Source: Pseudomonas sp. 6D_7.1_Bac1 (GTDB lineage Bacteria > Pseudomonadota > Gammaproteobacteria > Pseudomonadales > Pseudomonadaceae). Taken from it: DNA of 64,000 nucleotides. The DNA lies in assembly GCF_025465945.1 (NCBI RefSeq), contig NZ_JANLNW010000028.1, forward strand, positions 28,303 through 92,302. The letters run 5' to 3'. A model generated the notes under the pieces. The model was not told where the DNA came from, searched no databases, and worked only from the letters and a program-made list of their open reading frames with translations. The position numbers were made by a program, and so were the translations under genes. Shown in pieces: positions 18,263-27,699 of this stretch (positions within the stretch are counted from its first letter, which is position 1; the number at the start of each line of letters is the position of its first letter).

Positions 18263-19462
18263 TCATCCTTGGTGTTCGGTGTGAAGGGTGGAAATCAGAC
18301 GGATCTGTTCTTCGTAGGCCTGGGCGAAGTCCCGCGCCAGCAGGCGCTCGCTCCAGTCATCGTCCTGACGCAGCGCCTGGTGATAACGGCCATAAGCTCT
18401 CCAGCGACTGCCCGACGTGGCGAGCAGCGGCTTGTTGCCGTCGCGCTCGAAACGCAGGGTCAGTTGCTGTGGCGAGAAGTGTTCGAGGGTGCCGCGTACC
18501 GCCGCGCGGCTGGCGGTGAGCAAGGCCACCTGATGCGCCTGCAAATCACGGAACGCCCGCGAGATCGCCTGCCCGGCCGGCAACTGACCGGGTTTGTCGC
18601 CCTGCAGCAGAATGCCCAGTGCTTCGCTGGCATCGACGGCAAATTTCAGCGGGTTTTTGCCGGTGCCTTGAACCGTGGTCTGCGCCAGACGCAGTTCGTT
18701 TTTCAGCTCCGAACGGGTGCGCAGGCTCTGCTGCAATCCGCCGACGCTTTGCTTGAGCAAGCGTGCGGCGTTGATCGCCAGGGCTTCGCGGCTGTCGTGA
18801 TCGAGGCCTTTGAGGTCGACGCCCAGCGCATCACCGAAATGTTCCCAGAAGCCTTCGCTTTGGCGCTCGACAGCCTTGGGCGCCGGTGCAGGTTCCGGCG
18901 CGGCAGGCGCGGCCACCAGTTCCGGCACCAGCAAGCTTTCCATGTCGATGCGCGCGTAGTCGGCACGCTGACGCGGCTCTTGGCGCGGTGCGTTGAGGGC
19001 GCTCAGTTCGTCGATTTCCGAGTAGACCCGCTCCTGCTGATCGAGCGCGTTGAGCGGATCGAGGTCGAGGAACGCATCGTCTGGAATGATGCTGCCGGCT
19101 GCTTGTGGACGACCGACTTCGGTATCGAAGGTGGCCGGATCGCGCACCAGCCGCGCACGGATTTCGAAATCCCCCAGCACGTAGACGCTGCCGTGTTCGA
19201 TGCGCTGTGCTTCACCCTTGCGCAGACGCGCGCCGCTTTCGCTGGCCTGAATACCGTTGCTGCTGGTATCGGTCAGGAAAAACGTGCCGTCGCGATAGCT
19301 GATCAGCGCGTGATGGTTGGACAGGTGACGCTTGCGGTCCGGAATGATCCAGTCGCAATCCTCGCCCCGCCCGATCACGCCGCCGGCCTGCTTGAAGGTC
19401 TTTTGGCACAAATCCGTGGGCACGAACTGCTTGGTGTTCAGCATTTCGAAAACCAGTTCCAT
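18263..19462 (-). CDS. tagH: T6SS FHA-domain protein (Fha/TagH)
   Basis: A 399-residue protein. I placed the start at the ATG at 19462 because AAGGAG lies seven bases upstream; the frame to 19483 adds seven unsupported residues. The N-terminal FHA domain shows GVIGRGEDCDWIIPD, RHLSNHHALI and TDTSSNGIQ (about 24-77), which bind phosphothreonine. The C-terminal part (FWEHFGDALGVDL; AINAARLLKQSVGGLQQSL; NPLKFAVDASEALGILLQGD) is the T6SS-specific Fha region. It probably reads the kinase and phosphatase signal from ppkA and pppA and promotes apparatus assembly. Confidence 0.94.
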   Translation of the reverse strand: MELVFEMLNTKQFVPTDLCQKTFKQAGGVIGRGEDCDWIIPDRKRHLSNHHALISYRDGTFFLTDTSSNGIQASESGARLRKGEAQRIEHGSVYVLGDFEIRARLVRDPATFDTEVGRPQAAGSIIPDDAFLDLDPLNALDQQERVYSEIDELSALNAPRQEPRQRADYARIDMESLLVPELVAAPAAPEPAPAPKAVERQSEGFWEHFGDALGVDLKGLDHDSREALAINAARLLKQSVGGLQQSLRTRSELKNELRLAQTTVQGTGKNPLKFAVDASEALGILLQGDKPGQLPAGQAISRAFRDLQAHQVALLTASRAAVRGTLEHFSPQQLTLRFERDGNKPLLATSGSRWRAYGRYHQALRQDDDWSERLLARDFAQAYEEQIRLISTLHTEHQG

Positions 19463-19479
19463 GATGTCGCTCCTTGCGG

Positions 19480-19620
19480 TCACTTGCCGCGATTGACCGC
19501 CTGCGGATCACCCAATGGGCGATAGGTGTTGTCGTTGAATTTGTAATTGCCGCTACAGCCGCCGAGGCCGCTTAGAACGACGAGGGTCAGCAGGACGGCT
19601 TGCCAGTGACGAACAGACAT
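19480..19620 (-). CDS. Very small T6SS-locus lipoprotein (orfX position)
   Basis: A 46-residue reading frame between sfa and the FHA gene. It starts with MSVRHWQAVLLTLVVLSG, has a lipobox GLGGC with cysteine at residue 22, and ends in a short tail (SGNYKFNDNTYRPLGD). CTGGAG lies eight bases before the ATG. In the HSI-II cluster an orfX gene (PA1664) occupies this slot between sfa2 and fha2. The mature peptide would be only about 25 residues on the lipid anchor. Its function is unknown. The signal and lipobox are direct; homology to orfX rests on position and my recollection. Confidence 0.8.
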   Translation of the reverse strand: MSVRHWQAVLLTLVVLSGLGGCSGNYKFNDNTYRPLGDPQAVNRGK

Positions 19621-19733
19621 CAGAAGGTCTCCAGGGCTAAACAATGCACAAAGCGCCGGCCCTTGAGGGCGGCGCTGACAGAAGTGGATGAGGTGAAATC
19701 GAGCGCTCCAGCCAGAGGCCTTGAGCCAAGCCT

Positions 19734-19867
19734 CTGTGGCGAGGGAGCTTGCTCCCGCTCGAGTGCGCAGCAGTCGTAAACCAGCGGATGCGGTTTCATT
19801 GAAACACCGCGGCGCATGGTTTTGGGGCTGCTTCGCAGCCCAGCGGGAGCAAGCTCCCTCGCCACAG
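19734..19867. repeat. Inverted pair of REP-like elements between orfX and sfa
   Basis: TGTGGCGAGGGAGCTTGCTCCCGCT at the left is repeated inverted as AGCGGGAGCAAGCTCCCTCGCCACA at the right, about 80 bases apart, with smaller palindromes between. This is a BIME-like unit within the T6SS operon. The 270 bases from 19621 to 19890 hold only this element. The pair could form a stem in the mRNA and alter expression of genes on either side. Confidence 0.85.
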
Positions 19868-19890
19868 GTCGTGCCTGGTTCAACATTGGG

Positions 19891-21408
19891 CTATGCATCG
19901 AAATCTCCGAGATTGATGTTCAGGCGCCCGAGGCGGTACAGCAGCGTGCGGCGCGGCAGGCCGAGTTCACGGGCCGCGAGGGTTTGGTTGCCGTCGTTTT
20001 TGCGCAGGCAATCGAGCAACAGACTGCGTTCGACCTGCTCCAGACGTTCGCGCAGGTTCAGGCTGCTTTCCTCAGGCGCGACGTCGATGCGCAACGAAAA
20101 ATGCTCGGCCAGCAACTCGCCGCCTTCGCAGAGCAGTACGGCGCGTTCGACCAGCCCCTTGAGCTCTCGAACGTTGCCGGGGAACGCATAGCTCGACAGG
20201 TGATCGAGCGCCGCGTCGGACCAGCGCACCGCATCGCGTTGCAGGAAGGCACAGGCCTTGTCGGCAAAATGTCGGGCCAGATCAAGGATGTCGCCTTCAC
20301 GCTGACGCAAGGCCGGCAGCTCAATCGGAAACTGCGCGAGGCGGTAGTACAGGTCTTCGCGGAACTTGCCTTCGCTGACCAGCACCGCCAGGTCCCGGTG
20401 GGTCGCGGCGATGATGCGCACGTCGATTTTATGGGTGTCGTTGGAGCCCAGCGGACGAATCTCGCCTTCCTGCAAGACCCGCAGCAACTTGGCTTGCAGG
20501 GACAGCGGCATGTCGCCGATTTCGTCCAGCAACAAGGTGCCGCCATTGGCCGCATCGAACAGCCCGGCGCGGTCACGGTCGGCACCGGTGAAGGCGCCTT
20601 TGCGGTAGCCGAACAGTTCGCTTTCCAGCAGGTTCTCGGGGAATGCTGCACAGTTCTGCACGATGAACGCCTGGGAACGGCGCGGCCCGCAATCGTGGAT
20701 GGCCCGCGCCACCACTTCCTTGCCGGTGCCGGTTTCGCCGCGCAACAACACGGTGTACGGGCTGTGCAGCACCTTGCTGATCAACTGGTAGGTCTGGCGC
20801 ATCGCCGAGCTCTTGCCGATCAATCCATAACCGCTGGCGCTGGGCACATTGCTGGTCTTCGGCGATACATCGCCCACCGGCTGGCGCAGGCGTTGCAGCA
20901 GGTGCAATTGCCCGAGCACGAACGAACCCAGTTGCCCGAGCGAATCGGCGAACCCCTGCAATTCGACCTGTTCGCGGCTGGCGCACAACAACAGGCCAAC
21001 CACCGCTTTTTGCGGATTGACCAACGGCACGCACAGCAGTGACTGCCACGGCGTTGCCTGAGCCGGCAGGAAACTGGTTTCGTGCAGGCTGCCACTGAGC
21101 CCCGTGAGGCTGAGCACGCGGTTCTGGCACAGGGCAAACTGCAGCAGTTGCTCGCCGTTGTAGTCGGCTGGCAGGCTCGCGGTTTCCCGTGGTTGCAGGA
21201 TGCCCTGCAAACACTCGGCGTTCAGCCCGAGGCTGGTGTGGGTGGCGTCGAGCAGGTACAGCTGGCTCAGCTCACAGCCACTGAGTTCGGCCACCGCCCG
21301 CACGAAGTCACCCAGCAGCGCCGCGCCGTCAGCCGCGCGCGACAAGCTGGCGAACTGCGCCAGCAAGGCTTCGGCATAGACCAGCGGTTGCGGCACTCGA
21401 GTGAACAT
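19891..21408 (-). CDS. Sigma-54-dependent transcriptional activator of the T6SS locus (Sfa type)
   Basis: A 505-residue enhancer-binding protein. I used the ATG at 21408, with GAGGTGG upstream, rather than GTG at 21417. An N-terminal GAF-like sensory region (about 1-170) is followed by the AAA+ domain with [16 protein letters not shown], the sigma-54 contact motif [18 protein letters not shown] and a FIS-type C-terminal helix-turn-helix ([23 protein letters not shown]). It matches sfa2 of HSI-II in position. It probably drives sigma-54 promoters of T6SS genes, perhaps hcp or vgrG loci elsewhere; I found no clear -24/-12 element before tssA. Confidence 0.93.
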   Translation of the reverse strand: MFTRVPQPLVYAEALLAQFASLSRAADGAALLGDFVRAVAELSGCELSQLYLLDATHTSLGLNAECLQGILQPRETASLPADYNGEQLLQFALCQNRVLSLTGLSGSLHETSFLPAQATPWQSLLCVPLVNPQKAVVGLLLCASREQVELQGFADSLGQLGSFVLGQLHLLQRLRQPVGDVSPKTSNVPSASGYGLIGKSSAMRQTYQLISKVLHSPYTVLLRGETGTGKEVVARAIHDCGPRRSQAFIVQNCAAFPENLLESELFGYRKGAFTGADRDRAGLFDAANGGTLLLDEIGDMPLSLQAKLLRVLQEGEIRPLGSNDTHKIDVRIIAATHRDLAVLVSEGKFREDLYYRLAQFPIELPALRQREGDILDLARHFADKACAFLQRDAVRWSDAALDHLSSYAFPGNVRELKGLVERAVLLCEGGELLAEHFSLRIDVAPEESSLNLRERLEQVERSLLLDCLRKNDGNQTLAARELGLPRRTLLYRLGRLNINLGDFDA

Positions 21409-21418
21409 CACACCCACC

Positions 21419-24073
21419 TCAGGCGAACTCGCAGGTCACGCTGGCGGCGCCATCGAGCGTCGCGTGAACGCGCTTGAGGCTTTCGCCGGTAGCCATCGCA
21501 TCAAGCAGGCGATCAGCGACCAGCGGCAGCACATGCAGATCGAGCAAGTGGTCGATCAGGCGCGCGCCGCTGTCGCTTTGGGTGCAACGCTCGGCCAGGT
21601 GATCGACGAGGTTCTGGCAATAGCTGAAGTCCAGCTGACGGCGGTTCAGGCGTTCGCCCAAACGCCCCAGTTTGATTTCGATCAGTTCGCGCAGCACCGG
21701 GCCGCCGACCGGGTAGTACGGGACCACGCGCATACGCGCCAGCAGGGCCGGCTTGAAATGTTTGCTGAGCACCGGGCGAATGGTTTCTTCAAGGACTTCG
21801 GCGGTCGGCCGCGCACCGTTCTCGCAGAGTTCGCTGATGCGGTCGCTGCCCAGGTTCGAGGTCATCAGGATCAGCGTGTTGCGGAAGTCGATTTCACGCC
21901 CTTCCCCGTCGTTGGCCACGCCTTTGTCGAAGATTTGGTAGAACAGGTTGAGCACGTCCGGGTCGGCCTTCTCGACTTCATCGAGCAGCACCACCGAGTA
22001 CGGTTTCTGCCGCACGGCTTCGGTCAGCATGCCGCCTTCGCCGTAACCGACGTAGCCCGGCGGTGCACCGATCAGGCGCGAGACGGTGTGCTTTTCCTGG
22101 AACTCGGACATGTTGATGGTGGTGATGAAACGATCACCGCCGTACAACAAGTCGGCCAGCGCCAGCGCAGTTTCGGTCTTGCCGACGCCGCTCGGGCCGA
22201 CCAGCAGGAACACGCCCACCGGCGCATCGGGTTTGTTCAGGCCGGCGGCGGTGGCGCGCATCGAGCGGTCCAGCGCATGAACGGCTTGTTCCTGACCGCG
22301 AATACGGGTGCGCAGATCGGTGGCGAAACTTGCGACCTTGGCGTTGTGCTCACGGGCCAGTTGCGCCAATGGCACGCCGGTCCAGGCGCTGATCACTTCA
22401 GCCACCAGACGCGGGCACACCTCGAAACTCACCAGCCGTTCTTTGACCTGGGCATCGGTCAGGGCGCGGTGGGTTTCGTTCAGCGCGGCTTCCAGGGCTT
22501 CGATGCTTTGCGCTTCGTCCACGCTCGCTTCAAGGGTTTCGATCACGGTGCCTTCGGCGTCTTCTTCGACCGAAAGTGTTGGCTCGACGGCAGCGGCTTC
22601 ACGAGCCTTGGCCAGTTGCTGACGCAGCTCCAGCAAGCGCTCGGCCAGCTCTTTTTGCTCGGTCCAGAGGGTTTCCAGGGCGACCCTTTCGTCTTCGGCG
22701 GCGGCCAAACGATCTTCCAGAGCGTCCAGCGCTTCGTGATCGATCAGCAAACCGGCCTCGGCGTCGCGGCGCAGGGCCTGACGCTGACGCCCGCCTTCGG
22801 CCAGTTCACCGCGCAGGCGCTCCAGGCTTTCCGGCGCAGCGGCAAGGCTGATGCGCACGCGGGCGCAGGCGGTGTCGAGCACGTCGACGGCTTTGTCCGG
22901 CAGTTGCCGGCCGGCCAGGTAACGCGCCGACAGCTCCGCCGCTGCGACCACCGCGTCATCACGCAGATAAATGCCGTGGCTCTTCTCGTAGACCTGAGCC
23001 AGGCCGCGCAGGATGGTCACCGCTTCGCTGACGGTCGGTTCGTGCAATTGCACCGGCTGGAAGCGACGGGCCAGGGCCGGGTCTTTTTCGAAGTATTTTT
23101 TGTACTCGGCCCAGGTGGTGGCGGCGATGGTGCGCAACTCACCACGGGCCAGGGCGGGCTTGAGCAGGTTGGCGGCGTCCGAACCACCGGCATTGCCGCC
23201 CGCGCCGATCAGGGTGTGGGCTTCGTCGATGAACAGGATGATTGGTTTTGGTGAGGCTTTGACTTCGTCGATCACGCCTTTGAGGCGACGTTCGAATTCA
23301 CCTTTGACGCTGGCGCCGGCTTGCAGCAGGCCCATGTCCAGCGACAGCAGTTCAACGCCCTTGAGCACTTGCGGCACTTCACCGGCCGCGATGCGCGAGG
23401 CCAGGCCTTCGACGATCGCGGTTTTACCGACGCCGGCTTCACCGACCACAATCGGGTTGTTTTTGCGGCGACGCGCAAGGATGTCGACCATCTGCCGAAT
23501 CGCGCCATCGCGGCACAGCACCGGGTCGAGTTTGCCGTCGCGGGCTTGTTGGGTCAGGTTGTGGGTGAAGCGCTCCAGCAGGGATTCGCCCGGTACGGCC
23601 GGTTTGCCGGTGGCCGGTTGTTCCTTCTGCGACAGGGCAAAATCTTTCAGGCGATCAATGTTCAACTTGGCCAGCAACGGCTGATAACGGCTGCCGGCAT
23701 AGCGCATCGGGTTGCGCAGCAAGGCGAGGATCAACGCGGCCTGTTCGACCTGGCTCTGGCCCAGTTCGAGATTGGCCACCAGCAACGCGTCTTGCAGCCA
23801 CTGCACCAGTTCCGGGGCGAACACCGGGTTGCGCGAGGCGCTGTGCTCGACCCGCGATTGCAGCGCGGCGCTGAGTTCACCGGCGTCGACTTCGGCGTCT
23901 TGCAGCGCGCGTGCGAGCAGGCCTTGCGGGCGTTCCAGCAGGCCCAGCAGCAGGTCTTCGACGAGGATCTTGCTGCCGCCACGGGCAACACAGCGTTCGG
24001 CCGAACTTTCCAGGTCACGACGGGTTTCGGCGTCCAGCGCCTGGATCAGTTGTTGCAGGTCTACGTTGATCAT
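21419..24073 (-). CDS. clpV: T6SS sheath-recycling ATPase ClpV (TssH)
   Basis: An 884-residue Hsp100 ATPase. The ATG at 24073 has AAGGA ten bases upstream and is preferred over GTG at 24082. The N-domain (ESSAERCVARGGSKILVEDLLLGLL) binds contracted sheath. The first AAA+ module has VGEAGVGKTAIVEG and ILFIDEAHTLIGAGG, the middle is a coiled coil, and the second module has LVGPSGVGKTETALALADLLYGG and GAPPGYVGYGEGG. It disassembles contracted TssB-TssC sheaths for reuse. It lies 13 bases after tssG. Confidence 0.96.
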   Translation of the reverse strand: MINVDLQQLIQALDAETRRDLESSAERCVARGGSKILVEDLLLGLLERPQGLLARALQDAEVDAGELSAALQSRVEHSASRNPVFAPELVQWLQDALLVANLELGQSQVEQAALILALLRNPMRYAGSRYQPLLAKLNIDRLKDFALSQKEQPATGKPAVPGESLLERFTHNLTQQARDGKLDPVLCRDGAIRQMVDILARRRKNNPIVVGEAGVGKTAIVEGLASRIAAGEVPQVLKGVELLSLDMGLLQAGASVKGEFERRLKGVIDEVKASPKPIILFIDEAHTLIGAGGNAGGSDAANLLKPALARGELRTIAATTWAEYKKYFEKDPALARRFQPVQLHEPTVSEAVTILRGLAQVYEKSHGIYLRDDAVVAAAELSARYLAGRQLPDKAVDVLDTACARVRISLAAAPESLERLRGELAEGGRQRQALRRDAEAGLLIDHEALDALEDRLAAAEDERVALETLWTEQKELAERLLELRQQLAKAREAAAVEPTLSVEEDAEGTVIETLEASVDEAQSIEALEAALNETHRALTDAQVKERLVSFEVCPRLVAEVISAWTGVPLAQLAREHNAKVASFATDLRTRIRGQEQAVHALDRSMRATAAGLNKPDAPVGVFLLVGPSGVGKTETALALADLLYGGDRFITTINMSEFQEKHTVSRLIGAPPGYVGYGEGGMLTEAVRQKPYSVVLLDEVEKADPDVLNLFYQIFDKGVANDGEGREIDFRNTLILMTSNLGSDRISELCENGARPTAEVLEETIRPVLSKHFKPALLARMRVVPYYPVGGPVLRELIEIKLGRLGERLNRRQLDFSYCQNLVDHLAERCTQSDSGARLIDHLLDLHVLPLVADRLLDAMATGESLKRVHATLDGAASVTCEFA

Positions 24074-24086
24074 AGGTCTCACGTCC

Positions 24087-25094
24087 TTAATGAATTTTGC
24101 TACCCAGCGTCACCACGCCGTCCGCGTGTTCGCGGCCCAGCCAACTGGTCCACCCCAGGCGACAGGCGTTCTGCTCACCGATGCGCAGTTCGCGGATTTC
24201 TTCCTGGCGCAGGACCAGGCGAATGTCGTAATCGAGCGGGTCACGCAGGGTGAACCGCACCAGCGCGCACAGCGGCTGGTAGCCGAAACCGATCGGCAGG
24301 AATTCGTGAAAGCGTTGCCAGTCGAGCTCGCGGATGTGAATCCGGAACTTGCCGCTGCGGTCGCGCACGCTCTCGCCCAGCACCAGGTCTTCACCGAGCG
24401 CACTGTTGGCGCGGCCCAGACGGTTGCGCTGCTCGTCGAGGATTTCGACGCGGCGCTCGATGCACTGCTCGATGGTCAGTTCGGCATGTTTGAAGTAGTA
24501 ACGCAGCACGGCTTCGATCAACGCCGCCGAGTGCGCTCGCAAACTCAACAGGCCGAGGTACGGCAGCAGGCGTTTCCAGTTCAGTTCCTGGGCCTTGCGG
24601 ATGTCTTCGCCACCCAGGCCGATCAGCGCAAACAGCTGCGAGGAAAACGGGTCGAGGGCGCCACTTTCGAAGCTGGCGCGGTAGCGATACTTGCGCCAGA
24701 TCGGCAGCATCAGCCGTTGCAGGCGATGGTGGAACAGGTCGAGGAAGTGACGCGTCGGGTTGCCGTCTTCGCTGTCGCCCAGGGCTTGCTCACCATAGAA
24801 CGCCGGCAGCGGCGAGCCGGAACCCACCAGGCCGATCAGGTTGAAACGCAGGCGCGCGCGCAGCTGCCCGTGCTCGCGGAAAAACTCCACGCGATCGACG
24901 TCGCTGCCAGGGAAACCCAGGCTCGGGTTGGCCTGGAATTCCAGCTGGTCGTACAGATCCTCTTCGCTCAGGTACGGGTGGGCATCGCGCAGCCGATCGA
25001 CGACCAGCAGCACGGCCTGAAACAGCGAGTACTCGCGTATTCCTCGGGTCAGCCCGCTTAAAGCAGAGGCTGAAGGCCCATACGTGGTGTCCAT
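24087..25094 (-). CDS. tssG: T6SS baseplate protein TssG
   Basis: A 335-residue TssG with SLFQAVLLVVDRL near the N-terminus, the segment VEFFREHGQLRARLRFNLIGLVGSGSPLPAFY, FHHRLQRLMLPIWRKYRY and the C-terminal CRLGWTSWLGRE motif. It forms baseplate wedges with TssE, TssF and TssK. It overlaps the end of tssF by 37 bases, which suggests coupled translation. Confidence 0.95.
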   Translation of the reverse strand: MDTTYGPSASALSGLTRGIREYSLFQAVLLVVDRLRDAHPYLSEEDLYDQLEFQANPSLGFPGSDVDRVEFFREHGQLRARLRFNLIGLVGSGSPLPAFYGEQALGDSEDGNPTRHFLDLFHHRLQRLMLPIWRKYRYRASFESGALDPFSSQLFALIGLGGEDIRKAQELNWKRLLPYLGLLSLRAHSAALIEAVLRYYFKHAELTIEQCIERRVEILDEQRNRLGRANSALGEDLVLGESVRDRSGKFRIHIRELDWQRFHEFLPIGFGYQPLCALVRFTLRDPLDYDIRLVLRQEEIRELRIGEQNACRLGWTSWLGREHADGVVTLGSKIH

Positions 25095-26845
25095 TGGTAC
25101 ACCTCTCCCTGTGTGCTTTTTACCCGCAGCTCGTGGTACGAATTGAGACTGGCGTAAAGCGCGAAAAACTCGTTAAGAACCGAAGCGAACACGAACAGGT
25201 CGCCTTCGCCGATGTAGCCTTCCGGGTCGATGGTCAGCTCGGTGCGCAACCCGCGCAGCGGCAACCCTCGGTGCAGTCGGTCGACGTGCTGGTGCTTGAT
25301 CGACTTGAGCCCGCCGAGCAGGCGTTTGCTGACCTTCTGCGCGTGCTGGTCGTAGTAGCGCGGCAGGTCGTAGGTTTCGAGAATCACCTTCAGCGCGTCG
25401 ACGTTGGCCAGCGACAGGTAGTTGAGCGACATGTTGCTGATCAGCTTCCACAGAAAGTCATGGCTCAGCGGCGGCGCGAAGCTTGAAGTCGCCGGGGTGA
25501 TGTTGCGGAAACTGAGGAACTCCGGGGTCTCTTCGCAGGCCATGCAGATGTCGCCGAGCTTGAGCCGGCGCGGCAGGTTCTGGTTGGTGCACATCAGCTC
25601 GATCGACAGGGTCTCGTGGGCTTCGGTGTGGCGGATGCCGAAGCTCAGGTAGGTGTCGAGGCCGTCGTGCAGCAACGAAGTGCGCTGGCGGATGCTGTAA
25701 TGCGGACGGCTTTGCGGCACGTCGAAACTCGGGTCGTGCTCGAAGGATTCGAACGGCACGTACTCTTGATAACCCAGACCGCCGGGCTTCCAGCCGGTGA
25801 CGCCTTCGACCGAAAACACCCCGCAGTTTTCCAGGTCGTATTCGGCCGGCAGCAACAGGTATTCGTCCTGCTTGCCGTCGAGGCGAATCGGCAAGGCGTC
25901 GTGCTTGAACAGGTTGACGATGGGCGTGCAGTAGAGTTTCACGTTGTCCAGGGTCGGGCGCAGGCGCTGGATGCCGCTCTTGCGAATGTCGAAGCGCAGC
26001 TCCAGACCGTGCATCTGCTTGAGCGTGTCTTCGGGCAGTGCCTTGAGCAGATCCAGACCATTCAAATCGACGAACAGGAACTTGTCCTGGAAGGCGAAAT
26101 ATTCCTGCAAGTAGCGATAACCACGGAAGGTGTTCAGCGGATACGGGATCAACGCCTCTTCTTCGGCAAAACCCACTGGCTGCACGCGGTCGCCGGGCAT
26201 CTTGAACGCCATCGGCGTACCGTTGACGCCATTGAGCGGCTTGCCGGCCGCGTCCAGCGGAATCAGCTCGATGCCTTCCAGATTGCGCAGCAGGCTCAGG
26301 TACAGCATCTGACTGATGTAACGCTCGCCGGCCAGGTGCAGGCGCAAACGGCTCAGGTCCAGCTCACCGATATGCCCGTCGCAACTCATCTCCAGGCGCA
26401 GGCTCAACAGCGAACCGTCGCCCTTTACCGAGTACGTCAGCGCGGTCAGGTCCAGCGGCAGGACTTCGGTCGGGTAGCAGGTACGAAAGCGGCAACGCAC
26501 GTCATCGATCGGCACACTCTCGACCGGCGTATCACGCTCGACCTGCAACGCCGGCCCGGAACGCTTCAACGGGTCGAACTGCAAAATGCTGAACGCCGGC
26601 AACGGCCGCATGTAGTTCGGCCACAACAAGTGCATCAGCGAGTGGCTGAGCTCCGGCAACTCGTCGTCGAGTTTCTGGCGCAGACGCCCGGTGAGGAACG
26701 CAAAGCCTTCCAGCAACCGCTCCACATCCGGATCCCGCCCGGCCTGCCCCAGAAACGGCGCCAACGCCGGACTACGCTCGGCGAAACGACGACCTAACTG
26801 CCGCAGTGCGGTGAGTTCGCTTTGGTAGTAGTGGTTAAAGGACAC
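25058..26845 (-). CDS. tssF: T6SS baseplate protein TssF
   Basis: A 595-residue TssF starting at GTG (26845) after AGGTAA. Diagnostic parts are NHYYQSELTALRQLGRRFAERSPALAPFLG at the start, DPDVERLLEGFAFLTGRLRQKLDDELPEL, and FFALYASLNSYHELRV near the end. It is the largest baseplate wedge protein. It is separated from tssE by the PAAR effector module (26912-29107), an unusual interruption of the standard E-F-G order. Confidence 0.95.
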   Translation of the reverse strand: MSFNHYYQSELTALRQLGRRFAERSPALAPFLGQAGRDPDVERLLEGFAFLTGRLRQKLDDELPELSHSLMHLLWPNYMRPLPAFSILQFDPLKRSGPALQVERDTPVESVPIDDVRCRFRTCYPTEVLPLDLTALTYSVKGDGSLLSLRLEMSCDGHIGELDLSRLRLHLAGERYISQMLYLSLLRNLEGIELIPLDAAGKPLNGVNGTPMAFKMPGDRVQPVGFAEEEALIPYPLNTFRGYRYLQEYFAFQDKFLFVDLNGLDLLKALPEDTLKQMHGLELRFDIRKSGIQRLRPTLDNVKLYCTPIVNLFKHDALPIRLDGKQDEYLLLPAEYDLENCGVFSVEGVTGWKPGGLGYQEYVPFESFEHDPSFDVPQSRPHYSIRQRTSLLHDGLDTYLSFGIRHTEAHETLSIELMCTNQNLPRRLKLGDICMACEETPEFLSFRNITPATSSFAPPLSHDFLWKLISNMSLNYLSLANVDALKVILETYDLPRYYDQHAQKVSKRLLGGLKSIKHQHVDRLHRGLPLRGLRTELTIDPEGYIGEGDLFVFASVLNEFFALYASLNSYHELRVKSTQGEVYQWTPRMGLQPLL

Positions 26846-26911
26846 GGGGGGTTACCTGTTTGTCGTTTTCGCAAAAATGTTCAGAGTCGGGACGTTCAAT
26901 AAACGCGTACG

Positions 26912-27295
26912 TCATGGGCAAAAAGATGGGTCATCAATCGTCCATGAGCGAACGGCTTTTTCTTCGACTTTTTCGACCCTCGTCAAAGCCGAGCGCAGCA
27001 TCTGCGCATCGATGGTTTTAACGGCGTGGGCGGTTTTGATCGACAGGCTGTACTGGTCGCTTATCTGGCCCGACACGTCCTTCCCCGCCGACGTGTAGTT
27101 GGCAATGGAACGGCGCTCGTGCGGATTTAACGTGAAGCTGCGGGGTTGATCGTCGTAGTTGGAGTCATGGGCCAGGGACAGCTCCAGCGGCACTGCGCAG
27201 GTGTTCAGCAAGTACACGTCGTTGCGGTAGACCTGCTGCGCGGCGCAGGCAGTCAATGACACGAAGAACGCAAAAAGACCGGTCCACTTAATCAT
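26912..27295 (-). CDS. Lipoprotein, second of two paralogues, probable T6SS immunity protein
   Basis: A 127-residue lipoprotein. The ATG at 27295 (MIKWTG) is preferred because it aligns with the start of its neighbour and has AAGGA upstream; the longer frame has no signal. The signal MIKWTGLFAFFVSLTAC carries a lipobox (LTAC), followed by AAQQVYRNDVYLLNTC, a YSLSIKTAHAVKTIDAQMLR segment and the end WTIDDPSFCP. It is the same length as the protein at 27316 and clearly paralogous: AAQQVY, YSL, IDAQ and WTI/D/CP positions are shared. It probably protects the periplasm against the adjacent metallopeptidase effector or a relative. It is unlike any structural T6SS protein I know. Confidence 0.8.
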   Translation of the reverse strand: MIKWTGLFAFFVSLTACAAQQVYRNDVYLLNTCAVPLELSLAHDSNYDDQPRSFTLNPHERRSIANYTSAGKDVSGQISDQYSLSIKTAHAVKTIDAQMLRSALTRVEKVEEKAVRSWTIDDPSFCP

Positions 27296-27315
27296 CGAGT
27301 TCATCCTTGGCAACT

Positions 27316-27699
27316 TCATGGGCAGATCGACGCATCGTTGATCGTCCACTCACGCTGAGTACCGTCATTGATTTTTTCCACGCCGCTCAAGCGCTGTCGC
27401 AGCTGGGCACCGTCAATCACCTTGGTGCCGAGGGCATCGGTGATGGTCAGCGAATAGTTGCCCGGAATTTGCTCGATCACGTCCTCGCCATAAGAGGCAA
27501 AGCTCGCCACCAGTGCTCGGGATCCGGCCTGTGACTTCACGTCGCGCACTTGCGAATGCAGGTTGGAACTGTTGGAAATCTTCATTTCCAGGGGTTGGCC
27601 GCAGCGGTTCTCGACGTAAACATGGTTGTTGTAAACCTGTTGTGCCGCGCAGCTGGTCAGGGAGGTGAAGAGCAGGAGGAAGCCGGCGAACTTAATCAT
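27316..27699 (-). CDS. Lipoprotein, first of two paralogues, probable immunity protein for the PAAR effector
   Basis: A 127-residue lipoprotein starting at the ATG at 27699, inside the last codons of the PAAR effector (8-base overlap). The signal MIKFAGFLLLFTSLTSC has a lipobox LTSC at residue 17; the mature part has AAQQVYNNHVYVENRC, YSLTITDALGTKVIDGAQLR and the end EWTINDASICP. Two conserved cysteines outside the lipobox (near residues 33 and 126) could form a disulphide. Overlap with the toxin gene is the typical arrangement for an immunity protein. The function is inferred from context. Confidence 0.83.
   Translation of the reverse strand: MIKFAGFLLLFTSLTSCAAQQVYNNHVYVENRCGQPLEMKISNSSNLHSQVRDVKSQAGSRALVASFASYGEDVIEQIPGNYSLTITDALGTKVIDGAQLRQRLSGVEKINDGTQREWTINDASICP

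Noticed and set aside
21401..23254. A 617-codon plus-strand frame
   Set aside because: It is antisense to clpV, whose two AAA+ modules are intact; the frame has no protein features.
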